Assembly (NCBI GenBank): GCA_002293475.1
Contig: DBDG01000032.1
Span: forward strand, 1 to 19,643
Direction: 5' to 3'
DNA length: 19,643 nucleotides
DNA from: Lachnospiraceae bacterium UBA938
GTDB taxonomy: Bacteria > Bacillota > Clostridia > Lachnospirales > Lachnospiraceae
Shown: one piece after another, positions 7,675-14,854 of the stretch
Layout: each line of letters opens with the position of its first letter
How positions within the stretch are numbered: the first letter of the stretch is position 1
Notes under the pieces: generated by a model
The model's input: the letters and a program-made list of their open reading frames with translations, nothing else
What the model was told of the DNA's origin: nothing
Database searches by the model: none
Position numbers and translations under genes: made by a program

Positions 7675-8805
7675 CTAAAATTCAAACGGCAGGATCATAT
7701 TGAGCGAGAACCCGTCCAGCGATTCTACCGAAAGTGTCCCGCCCAGTTCCCGAGTACGCTGTTTCATCCCCTGCAGCCCCATTCCTTCAACAATCTCCCC
7801 GCAGCCTATACCGTCATCGCTGATGTGGCAGCGGATAAACTGATTATGAATCATAATGTGGATGCGGATATTTTGGCATTGGGCATATTTTAAGGCATTG
7901 GATACCGCTTCAAAGGTATTGTCAAGAATAACTTCCCAGATGGATGCCTTGATCTGAGTCGGATCATAGGAAATACTGTCCTCTAGGATGACCTCAGCGT
8001 GAATCCCGTACTTTTGCCGGCAATTTTCACAGAGTTCTGTCAGCTGTAATAAAGCCATCTGTTTTTTATCGGGCTTTTCATTCCGCAGGATAGCCCGGAT
8101 TTCATCCATGCTTTCCCGCAGGGAGAGAATTACCTGGTCAATCCGGCGCTGGATTTCCGCCGGTTCCCGTTCACTCAACACCTTACAGGCTTCTAACTGG
8201 TAAATACTGCCGTTGATGCTGTGTCCCAGTTTATCATGCAGGGACTGCGACAAACGGGCTTTTTCTGCCAAGATATGATTTTCAAAATGCAGGCTGTTCT
8301 GTTTCAGTTTGTTTTGCAGAAAGACATCTTTGTGATCTAGGGAACGTTTCAGCCGGCTCTCCTGCTGTTCGAAATCGTCCAGATAGGTCCGGTATTCCTT
8401 AATGATGACATGATGCTGGATATACAGGATGATGATGAACAGGCAAAAGGAAGCATAAGTAAAAGCAGAATCCAGATCAAAGGCGGCAACCAAAAGAGGC
8501 AGAAAATAGGAAGCCAAAGGTGCGGTAAAAAAAGTCAGCCCGTCCAGAAATACGATCGGCAATAGAAGAATGCAGTATGTTCCATACAAGAAAAGCAACA
8601 CCAGTAGTAAGGACACTTCCGCAAGTAAAATAAACAGCCGGTTGTTCTTTGCTACTTCATAATACATCGAAACAGAAAGCAGGCATGCGAGCAAAAATAG
8701 CTCCATGCCGGTTTCCCTTGACCATTCCCGGTTTGACACTACAAAATAAGCAATCAGGAATAATACCGATATAAATTTTACTACTGGGAAATAATATTCT
8801 TTCAT
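7675..8805 (-). CDS. Sensor histidine kinase, DesK/NarL type (HisKA_3)
   Basis: Membrane-bound sensor kinase of 376 residues, partner of the regulator encoded next to it. The N-terminal 135 residues form about five or six short hydrophobic helices with little extracellular sequence, as in intramembrane-sensing kinases. A linker coiled coil (about 140-180) leads to the HisKA_3 dimerisation domain with phospho-acceptor His190 in SLHDKLGHS. The ATP-binding domain has the N-box (EAVSNALKYA, Asn303), DDGIG (330-334) and GMGLQGM (341-347). The start lies seven bases from the upstream permease stop, so it is co-transcribed with the transporter. The transporter-plus-kinase layout resembles LnrJ of B. 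subtilis, which detects membrane-active polyenes; the signal here is unknown. Confidence 0.92.
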   Translation of the reverse strand: MKEYYFPVVKFISVLFLIAYFVVSNREWSRETGMELFLLACLLSVSMYYEVAKNNRLFILLAEVSLLLVLLFLYGTYCILLLPIVFLDGLTFFTAPLASYFLPLLVAAFDLDSAFTYASFCLFIIILYIQHHVIIKEYRTYLDDFEQQESRLKRSLDHKDVFLQNKLKQNSLHFENHILAEKARLSQSLHDKLGHSINGSIYQLEACKVLSEREPAEIQRRIDQVILSLRESMDEIRAILRNEKPDKKQMALLQLTELCENCRQKYGIHAEVILEDSISYDPTQIKASIWEVILDNTFEAVSNALKYAQCQNIRIHIMIHNQFIRCHISDDGIGCGEIVEGMGLQGMKQRTRELGGTLSVESLDGFSLNMILPFEF

Positions 8806-8812
8806 AATACGC

Positions 8813-10072
8813 TTACTTCTGCCTCACCTTGATTCCCAAATATCCCGTTGATAAAATGATAACAATAAAACCCGATACAATCAATAGGAAAGTAGAATAA
8901 GCACCGCTTTGTCCTAACATCACCATCTCACAGCAGCGGACGACCCAATGTGCCGGCATTAACAGTGCGGCACGCTTCCACAGTTCGCCCACCGATTCCA
9001 GAGGAAAATACAGCCCGGATAAAAGGCTGGAAACCGTAAAGACAAAAAAGCAAAAATAACTGGCACTCAGCAGATTATTGAAGATGGCACTGATTACGAC
9101 GCTGAGCAGATTAAAAATGAGGCCGGCACCAAAAACAAAGTACAGAAAATGCCAGCTCGGCAGTCCGAAATCGACCTTAACAAACAATAAGATACCGATT
9201 CCCATAATAACAACTTGAATCAACGTCACCAACATCGACAGAATCAGTTTGATACTGGTATAACTGGCAATATGGGTACCAGTCAGCAATATGCGGGTAA
9301 AGATCAGGTTTTGCCTTTCATCAACAGCTATGGAGCCGATAAAAATACCGGTAGATAAGAAGGCAATGCTGACGATGGCCAGTGCGTAGCCGATATTACT
9401 TTTATTATTGGCCTGTACGTCCGTTAAAGCGTTATTATCATTATTACTGATGAAAGCATGCAATTCTTTTTCTGGCCGCTTCGCTGCCATGTCTTCCGCC
9501 AGTTCTCGAAATGCATCCGGTTTTCCGGCAGTGGCGGTATTCAGGGCCGCTAGGCTGGTTGTCGTAGCCTGCAGGCTTTCCTGCAAGAGGGTCATCCGCC
9601 CGTCATCGGAAGTCTTGAATAAATAGACGGCATCAACGGGCTTACTGCCACGGATATTCTCTTCCAGGCCCGGCGGGATATACATGGCAGCACCGACCGT
9701 ATTGCGATTCACATAAGCAGTCGCTTCGGCGGCGGCATCTTCCATATTGTCGATGTCTGAGCGAAAGCGGTATATGCGATAAGTTCCGCTGTCTGCCAGC
9801 TGTTGTAAGATAAAATCAGCCAGCCAGGATTGATCCGCATCAATTACCATAATACCTAATTGATGGTGATCCATACTCATCGGCAGACGCTTTCCTATGT
9901 CTGTTTCTTGGACGGAGTGCGGATCAAAATTACCGGTTTCCATTTCCGTACCAAGCTGAAGATTCAACATCAACACAGAAAATAACGGTAGTATGACCAA
10001 AATGCAAAGAAATCCTTTATTTCTTAAGAGTAACTTCAAATTGAATTGTAACATAGTAAGAAATCCATTCAT
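8813..10072 (-). CDS. ABC-2 type transporter permease 2
   Basis: Second permease of the minus-strand exporter, 419 residues from the chosen start. One N-terminal transmembrane helix (about 21-38) is followed by a large extracytoplasmic domain and five or six helices in the C-terminal half. This is the ABC2_membrane_3 layout shared with LnrM and LnrN. A longer open frame reaches back to 10156, but those 28 extra residues overlap the previous gene by 88 bases and lack a ribosome site. The ATG at 10072 has AAGGAGG ten bases upstream and forms the usual ATGA overlap with permease 1, so it is preferred. It probably forms a heterodimer with permease 1, since one ATPase gene accompanies two unequal permeases. 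Confidence 0.88.
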   Translation of the reverse strand: MNGFLTMLQFNLKLLLRNKGFLCILVILPLFSVLMLNLQLGTEMETGNFDPHSVQETDIGKRLPMSMDHHQLGIMVIDADQSWLADFILQQLADSGTYRIYRFRSDIDNMEDAAAEATAYVNRNTVGAAMYIPPGLEENIRGSKPVDAVYLFKTSDDGRMTLLQESLQATTTSLAALNTATAGKPDAFRELAEDMAAKRPEKELHAFISNNDNNALTDVQANNKSNIGYALAIVSIAFLSTGIFIGSIAVDERQNLIFTRILLTGTHIASYTSIKLILSMLVTLIQVVIMGIGILLFVKVDFGLPSWHFLYFVFGAGLIFNLLSVVISAIFNNLLSASYFCFFVFTVSSLLSGLYFPLESVGELWKRAALLMPAHWVVRCCEMVMLGQSGAYSTFLLIVSGFIVIILSTGYLGIKVRQK

Positions 10073-11211
10073 GTTTGAGAAACCTCCTTTCGGCTGGCAA
10101 TGGGAAAGCCGATAACAGTACACACCAGAAAAATGGTTAGCAGTATGATAATACAAGGAATCATAGTATCACTGCGTCCCTGTGTGGAAAATTCCACCAG
10201 TGTCCGGTTAACATAATATTGCGGCGACAACCGGATATAAGCATCCGGCAGAACAGAGTACATGTAGGTCATATAACTGCCGCCGACAAACCCCATGGCA
10301 AATAAGATGACCCATGCCGCTGCCATACTGATGGCAACATGGGAAAACACCGTAAAAAGAATCATGCCAAAGGCAGTTGCTGCCAAAGAAAGTAAAAACA
10401 GAATCAAGATGGAACCAGGCCAGTTTCCCCAATGGACATCCAGGAAAAAAATGCTGATCATCAGTGCCACTGCCATTTCCATAATGGTTGCCAGCCAGCA
10501 GGGAATAAATTTCCCCAGATATAATTGCAGACTGGAGGCGGAAGTCAGCCGCAGGCGGACGCCGATTTTATTCTTCCGTTCACTGGGGATCACGGCAGCC
10601 AGAGAAATACAGCCGCACCACATAAAATAGACAATTTCGATGATGCCATAATAATCCTTGGCCGACGGAACTGGATCCGTTTCAATATTGACGGTCCGTA
10701 GCATTTCGGCATCAGCGTCGGCAAGTCCTTGAGCGGCAGCAGAACCGTTTGTGGTCAGACCCTGCTCGGCCTGCCAGGTTAGGATTGTTTCGGCTTCATT
10801 TATCTTATAGGAAACGGCACTGAACATCGCTTCCACAATGGCACTTTCTGCTTCGGCCTCGTCATGTCGGTAAATGATCAGCTTGTCATCGCTGATATCC
10901 ACAAAAACAGTTACATTGCCGCCGATAATCAGGCTTTCGATGTCGCCTTCCGGATACTCGGATAACGTTATGTTATTTTCCTTCGCGATATCAGAAAGCA
11001 AGCCGACCGTATCTTCGTATTTGCTGTTTTCAGTCATCCGGTAGCCGGTTACAAAAGGCTTGATGCTATAGTCAATTGCCATCATTGCTTCAAAGACATT
11101 TGCCAGCAAGGAAATTATCACCACCGGTGCGACAATCATAAAGACTAATATCCATTTGGAACGTAACATCAGTTTTAAATTATTTTTTATCAGTCCCCAA
11201 GCCATTGCCAT
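10069..11211 (-). CDS. ABC-2 type transporter permease 1
   Basis: First permease of the minus-strand exporter, about 380 residues. A short amphipathic N-terminus (GLIKNNLKLMLRSKW) and a first helix (about 20-45) precede an extracytoplasmic domain (about 50-200). Five or six helices follow (about 205-375), fitting ABC2_membrane_3. The start is ambiguous within a few codons: GTG at 11214, ATG at 11211 or ATG at 11205. The ATG at 11211, which overlaps the ATPase stop by one base (TGATG), follows GGAGAGGGG at a good distance and is preferred. It ends in an ATGA overlap with permease 2. It differs in sequence from permease 2, so the membrane part is probably a heterodimer. Confidence 0.88.
   Translation of the reverse strand: MAMAWGLIKNNLKLMLRSKWILVFMIVAPVVIISLLANVFEAMMAIDYSIKPFVTGYRMTENSKYEDTVGLLSDIAKENNITLSEYPEGDIESLIIGGNVTVFVDISDDKLIIYRHDEAEAESAIVEAMFSAVSYKINEAETILTWQAEQGLTTNGSAAAQGLADADAEMLRTVNIETDPVPSAKDYYGIIEIVYFMWCGCISLAAVIPSERKNKIGVRLRLTSASSLQLYLGKFIPCWLATIMEMAVALMISIFFLDVHWGNWPGSILILFLLSLAATAFGMILFTVFSHVAISMAAAWVILFAMGFVGGSYMTYMYSVLPDAYIRLSPQYYVNRTLVEFSTQGRSDTMIPCIIILLTIFLVCTVIGFPIASRKEVSQT
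10083..10089 (-). promoter_or_regulatory. Ribosome binding site deciding the permease 2 start
   Basis: AAGGAGG on the minus strand, ten bases before the ATG at 10072 and inside the 3' end of permease 1. It supports the short, coupled start over the longer frame beginning at 10156. Confidence 0.8.
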
Positions 11212-12008
11212 CACCCCTCTCCATAATCCCGCAGTTTTTTGCCGGTCAAGGTAAGAAAAACCTCTTCCAATGTCATGACGTTATCGGTGCGGTCGGTCAC
11301 CAGCCGTATCAGTTCTTCTTTGGTACCGGTGGCAATGATCTTGCCGTCGTCCATGATGGCGATTCGGGAGCAGATCGCCTCGATTTCTTCCATATAATGA
11401 CTGGTATAGATTATCGTTTTACCTTGTTTATTGGCATATTTGATTTTTTCCAGGATAAAGTTTCGGGACTGTGGGTCAATCCCGACAGTAGGTTCATCAA
11501 ATATCAGCAGTTCCGGATCGTGGCCGATGGCGCAGGCAATATTCAGCCGGCGCTTCATGCCGCCGGAAAAATTTTTGGCATAGCCGTTTCGTTTGTCTGT
11601 TAAGCCGACAAAGGAAAGGGCCTCGTCAACCGCAGTTTTTAACGCGCCGCCGCGGATACCGTAAAGAGACGTAAACAGTTCGACATTTTCCCAAGCTTTC
11701 AGGTTGCCGTGAAGTGCCAGTTCCTGCGGGATATAACCCAGTCTCCTTTTAATGGATCGTGCATTCGTAACTTTCCGGTCGACAGCTTTCATAGCCGTGT
11801 TTATGTTGCTTCCAAACAGCTCAATGTTTCCGGCGGTGGGCTTAATTAAAGAACAGAGCATGTTCATGGTGGTGCTTTTGCCGGCTCCGTTGGGCCCCAG
11901 AAGACCAAATATCTCGCCTTCCTTGATTTCCAAGGAAATATGATCGACAACAGCCTTGTTTTCATATTTCTTGGTTATTTCTTTGATTTTTACGATAGTT
12001 TCACGCAT
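11211..12008 (-). CDS. ABC-2 type transporter ATP-binding protein
   Basis: ATPase of the minus-strand exporter, 265 residues, first gene of its operon. It has Walker A GPNGAGKST (38-46), Q-loop Gln95 in YIPQELAL, signature FSGGM (147-151), Walker B LLIFDEP (167-173) and switch His204. The C-terminus carries LEEVFLTLTGK, typical of drug and antibiotic-peptide ABC-2 ATPases. AGGAGG lies about five bases before the ATG. The operon content (ATPase, two ABC-2 permeases, DesK-type kinase, NarL-type regulator) matches LnrLMN with LnrJK of B. subtilis, which confers linearmycin resistance. A related role in protection from membrane-active compounds is inferred, not shown. Confidence 0.93.
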   Translation of the reverse strand: MRETIVKIKEITKKYENKAVVDHISLEIKEGEIFGLLGPNGAGKSTTMNMLCSLIKPTAGNIELFGSNINTAMKAVDRKVTNARSIKRRLGYIPQELALHGNLKAWENVELFTSLYGIRGGALKTAVDEALSFVGLTDKRNGYAKNFSGGMKRRLNIACAIGHDPELLIFDEPTVGIDPQSRNFILEKIKYANKQGKTIIYTSHYMEEIEAICSRIAIMDDGKIIATGTKEELIRLVTDRTDNVMTLEEVFLTLTGKKLRDYGEG

Positions 12009-12046
12009 CGTAGCCTCCTACAAGTGTTTTATGTGGATCCGTTTAC

Positions 12047-12055
12047 ATCATAGCA
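12047..12055 (-). promoter_or_regulatory. Candidate extended -10 promoter of the ABC-2/two-component operon
   Basis: On the minus strand TGCTATGAT gives an extended -10 element (TG, one base, TATGAT) about 40 bases before the ATPase start. No good -35 lies at 17 bases. TTGGCA occurs further up, but its spacing is too long. A regulated promoter helped by the response regulator would fit this. Confidence 0.45.
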
Positions 12056-12120
12056 AAACGCGTAATTAAGCAACAGTGCCAAAAGAAATAATGTCTTGTT
12101 ACTTTCGTCATGATTTTAGG

Positions 12121-12168
12121 CTGGAAAACGTAATATTATGTTGTCCAGACTCTTATTATTTACGTTTT
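12121..12168. repeat. Two mutually exclusive inverted repeats
   Basis: Stem I pairs CTGGAAAAC (12121-12129) with GTTGTCCAG (12140-12148), eight of nine bases. Stem II pairs AAAACGTAA (12125-12133) with TTACGTTTT (12160-12168), nine of nine, and runs into seven T (12165-12171). They share bases 12125-12129, so only one can form at a time. Confidence 0.6.
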
Positions 12169-12179
12169 TTTGCCGATAT
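12153..12179 (+). promoter_or_regulatory. Possible second, weaker SigD promoter
   Basis: GCCGATAT (12172-12179) is identical to the -10 box before flaG, but at the 15-base spacing the -35 position holds TTAT instead of TAAA. If active it would start a longer flgM leader carrying the palindrome at 12217. Confidence 0.3.
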
Positions 12180-12216
12180 AGTAAATGAAATAGGTAAGTT
12201 GAGTCAGGTGGCAAAG

Positions 12217-12231
12217 AATTTACCGTAAATT
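12217..12231. repeat. 15-bp interrupted palindrome, possible operator
   Basis: AATTTAC-C-GTAAATT has perfect seven-base arms around one central base. It lies 24 bases upstream of the flgM -35 element, a sensible position for a regulator binding site. Confidence 0.4.
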
Positions 12232-12254
12232 TTTATAAACTTTGAAAAAACCGC

Positions 12255-12281
12255 TAAAGTCTTTGGCAAAAAAACCGATAA
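12255..12281 (+). promoter_or_regulatory. SigD (sigma-28) promoter of the flgM operon
   Basis: TAAA (12255-12258), exactly 15 bases, then ACCGATAA (12274-12281). This differs from the sigma-28 consensus TAAA-N15-GCCGATAA by one base. Transcription would begin near 12288, leaving a leader of about 50 bases. It means that FlgM, the anti-SigD factor, is made under SigD itself. Confidence 0.85.
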
Positions 12282-12303
12282 TAAATATAGTGAAGTATAG
12301 TCC

Positions 12304-12319
12304 ATGGATAAAAATCCAT
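12304..12319 (+). promoter_or_regulatory. Leader hairpin of flgM
   Basis: ATGGAT-AAAA-ATCCAT is a perfect six-base stem with a four-base loop. It lies in the predicted 5' leader a few bases upstream of the GAGAGGAG ribosome site, so it could affect translation start or mRNA stability. Confidence 0.5.
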
Positions 12320-12336
12320 AGAGAGAGGAGTCACAT

Positions 12337-12612
12337 ATGCGTATAGAAGCTTATAACCAGGTACAACAGGCATATAAAACTACGTATACCGGGAAGACGG
12401 AAAGCAAAGCCAACGTATCCAAGACGGATAAAGTCCAGATCTCCAGCATCGGCAAAGATATTTCGACAGCCAAGCAGGCCGTGACCGGTGCCAGTGATGT
12501 CAGGGAAGACCTTGTAGCGTCTCTCAAAGAACGTATTAATAGCGGGACTTATGATGTCAGCCCGGAGGCTTTTGCCGACAAATTAATCGAAAAATATGCG
12601 GAAATGAGGTAA
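12337..12612 (+). CDS. flgM: Anti-sigma-28 factor FlgM
   Basis: Negative regulator of flagellin synthesis, 91 residues, of normal length. The N-terminal half is Ser/Thr/Lys-rich and probably disordered (the export part). The C-terminal part (about 55-91) holds the sigma-binding signature REDLVASLKERINSGTYDVSPEAFA and following helix. It binds SigD in the cytoplasm until the hook is complete, then is exported through the flagellar apparatus. The start has GAGAGGAG seven bases upstream. It is the first gene of a SigD-driven operon with its export-stage neighbours flgN, flgK and flgL. Confidence 0.95.
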   Translation: MRIEAYNQVQQAYKTTYTGKTESKANVSKTDKVQISSIGKDISTAKQAVTGASDVREDLVASLKERINSGTYDVSPEAFADKLIEKYAEMR

Positions 12613-12616
12613 TCCA

Positions 12617-13135
12617 GTGGCAAGTTTGATTGATAACTTGATTGATGTATTGAATAATATCAATTCAGAATATGAGAACTTGCTTGGATTATCCATGAAA
12701 AAAACGCCGGTCATTGTTGCCGGCGATTTAAATCAATTGGCTCAGATCACGGATGAGGAGCAGAGCGTTGTAAGCAGGATCAATCGGCTGGATAATATCA
12801 TGAGGACAGCCATGAAAGATATTGCCAACGTAATCAACAAGGATGTTAAAGAACTGAAATTGACGGTTTTGATCGATTTTTTACAGTCGCGGCCGTCAGA
12901 ACAGCAGAAACTGGCAGCAGTCTATGATAAACTGCAGGCGATAGTGCATAAGGTGGCAAGGGTCAATGAGCAGAACAGTGAGCTGATTAAAAGTGCACTG
13001 GAGATGGTGGAATTTGACATGAATATCTTGCAGGCGATGAAAGCGGCGCCGGAAACGGCCAACTATAATCGCGGTGCACATAACGCCGGGGATTCCATTG
13101 GTATTCATACCAAGGGATTTGATGCCAGACAGTAA
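12617..13135 (+). CDS. flgN: Flagellar chaperone FlgN
   Basis: Export chaperone of 172 residues, almost entirely helical, with leucine-rich heptads and no membrane segment, as expected for the FlgN family. It should bind the C-termini of FlgK and FlgL in the cytoplasm and deliver them to the type III export gate. The start codon is GTG, four bases after the flgM stop; its ribosome site GAGG (12606-12609) lies inside the end of flgM, so the two are translationally coupled. Sequence signature is weak in this family, so position between flgM and flgK is a main part of the evidence. The C-terminal 20 residues are polar and probably disordered. Confidence 0.88.
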   Translation: MASLIDNLIDVLNNINSEYENLLGLSMKKTPVIVAGDLNQLAQITDEEQSVVSRINRLDNIMRTAMKDIANVINKDVKELKLTVLIDFLQSRPSEQQKLAAVYDKLQAIVHKVARVNEQNSELIKSALEMVEFDMNILQAMKAAPETANYNRGAHNAGDSIGIHTKGFDARQ

Positions 13136-13160
13136 CCCTTTTGATTGTTGAGGTGATATT

Positions 13161-14768
13161 ATGTCGTTAATGGGAAGCTTATATGTAGGATCATCCGGCT
13201 TGCAGACCAGCCAGAATGCGCTTAATACCACGGCGCATAATATGTCTAATGTGGACTCCCCTGGCTATACCAGGCAGATGGTAATGCAGGGTGTCAGACA
13301 ATATAATACCATATCAATCAACGGATCTGCCGTTGCTCCGCAGCAGGTCGGTCTTGGCGTAGTCTACGCCGAAGCGAAAACAGCAAGAGACTATTTTTTG
13401 GATAAATCTTATCGCCGGGAGTCCGGGCGCAGTGCTTTTTATGAAGTATCAGCCCAGACCTTTGAAGAAGTCGAGAATCTCTTTCAGGAACTGGAAGGGG
13501 AAGATTTTGCCTCGGCGCTGAATAACCTCTGGTCCTCAGTGCAGGATCTGGCCAATGTTCCCGATCAGGCCGCCAACCAGAGTATTTTCGTGCAGCGCTG
13601 TTATGAATTTATCACTAGGGCGGATGCCGTATACCAAGGTCTTGCCGATTATCAGGATAACATCAATGCCACGATTAAGAGCGATGTGGAAAGAATCAAC
13701 GAGATTGGCCAGCAGATCAGGTCGTTAAATGAAAACATCCTGCGGATCGAAACCGGCAAGACAGAACGTGCCAACGATTTACGGGATCAGCGGAATCTTC
13801 TGCTGGATGAATTGGGCTCCATGGTCAATATTACTTACTACGATGATGTGTTTGGCAATGTAAATGTTAAAATAGAAGGCAATGATTTCGTTAAGACCGA
13901 TTCGGTTAATGAAATCTCCCTATATACCGATCCCGAAACCGGTTTTCACACACCCTACTGGAAGATGCTGGCGACTACTTATATCGACGCCAATGGCGAC
14001 AAGCAGGTAAATATTGAAGGCGCTACCGTGTTCGACCTAGAACGTACCATCTCTTCGAGCATCAATACCGATGTCGGAAGCCTCAAATCCAAGCTTCATG
14101 CCCGGGGCGACCATCGGGCCACTTATGAGGATCTGCAGGATCCGGCGGCATATGACCGGGATATTTCCCAGTCGGTTCTGATGAACGTACAGGCGGAATT
14201 TGATCAGATGATCAATCTGGTCACGACCGGAATCAACAATATCCTGAAAGAGGCGGCGGAAGCTGCCGGCCCTTATCCGGATTCCGATTACCTCCGTGAC
14301 AGCAGCGGTAATCCGATGCAGATGTTTAACCTGATATCCGAAGACGGCACTTGGTCGGTGCAAAATATTGCTATCAACAGTGAGCTCCGCCAGGCTCCGA
14401 CCTTACTAGGGTTCCGCCGGGAAGACGGCAAGGCGGATTTTGATACGGCGGAAAAGCTAAAGGAACTCTTTGATGAGAAAGCCCATACCTTGAATCCCAA
14501 TGTGGCGACCAAAGTAAACCTATCAGGCTATTATAACAGCATGATCTCTCAGGTAGCTAATTCGGCGTCAGTAGCCCGGGAGAACTGCATCAACCAAGAA
14601 CTGACCGTAGATCAGGTATACAGCGCCAGGGAACAGATCGTCGGCGTGGCCTCCGATGAAGAGATGAGCAACATGGTCATGTTCCAGAATGCCTATAACG
14701 CTTCCAGCCGCTATATTAACGTGATCAGTGAGATGTTAGAGCATATAATAAGTACGTTAGGCAGATAA
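13161..14768 (+). CDS. flgK: Flagellar hook-associated protein FlgK, paralogue 1 (HAP1)
   Basis: Hook-filament junction protein of 535 residues. The N-terminal D0 signature SSGLQTSQNALNTTAHN with a following SPGYTRQ is that of FlgK/FlgE-class axial proteins. A helical D1 region contains INEIGQQIRSLNENI and NDLRDQRNLLLDELG. The C-terminal D0 helix (SNMVMFQNAYNASSRYINVI) closes the protein. The length is close to FlgK of E. coli (about 547). It is exported by the flagellar type III system with FlgN as chaperone and forms the ring on top of the hook. GAGGTGA precedes the ATG by four bases. A second, different FlgK follows, so this copy may build the first of two junction zones. Confidence 0.93.
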   Translation: MSLMGSLYVGSSGLQTSQNALNTTAHNMSNVDSPGYTRQMVMQGVRQYNTISINGSAVAPQQVGLGVVYAEAKTARDYFLDKSYRRESGRSAFYEVSAQTFEEVENLFQELEGEDFASALNNLWSSVQDLANVPDQAANQSIFVQRCYEFITRADAVYQGLADYQDNINATIKSDVERINEIGQQIRSLNENILRIETGKTERANDLRDQRNLLLDELGSMVNITYYDDVFGNVNVKIEGNDFVKTDSVNEISLYTDPETGFHTPYWKMLATTYIDANGDKQVNIEGATVFDLERTISSSINTDVGSLKSKLHARGDHRATYEDLQDPAAYDRDISQSVLMNVQAEFDQMINLVTTGINNILKEAAEAAGPYPDSDYLRDSSGNPMQMFNLISEDGTWSVQNIAINSELRQAPTLLGFRREDGKADFDTAEKLKELFDEKAHTLNPNVATKVNLSGYYNSMISQVANSASVARENCINQELTVDQVYSAREQIVGVASDEEMSNMVMFQNAYNASSRYINVISEMLEHIISTLGR

Positions 14769-14788
14769 AATACGGGCGCAGCTCGCAG

Positions 14789-14812
14789 CGGAGAACGCAG
14801 CGCGTTCTTCCG
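14789..14812 (+). terminator. Hairpin between the two flgK genes, possible attenuator
   Basis: CGGAGAACGC, loop AGC, then GCGTTCTTCCG gives a ten-base stem with one bulged T. Only four T follow a few bases later, so termination would be partial. It may instead mark an mRNA processing or stability boundary between the two flgK genes. Confidence 0.45.
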
Positions 14813-14854
14813 GTACGGTTTTAATGATTCCAGTAATGAAAGGAGGGCAAAGGG

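Larger units (their letters stand above)
12009..12336. other. Divergent regulatory region between resistance operon and flagellar operon
   Basis: A 328-base AT-rich region with no gene. From left to right it holds the ribosome site and candidate promoter of the minus-strand operon (to about 12055), two overlapping inverted repeats (12121-12168), a GCCGATAT box (12172-12179), a 15-base palindrome (12217-12231), the SigD promoter of flgM (12255-12281), a leader hairpin (12304-12319) and the flgM ribosome site. Confidence 0.75.

Noticed and set aside
8763..8775. CCGATATAAAT as a SigD -10 box on the plus strand
   Set aside because: It lies inside the kinase coding sequence on the wrong strand, and no plus-strand gene follows it.
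10073..10156. 28-residue N-terminal extension of permease 2
   Set aside because: It would overlap permease 1 by 88 bases and lacks a ribosome site; the ATG at 10072 has AAGGAGG and an ATGA overlap.
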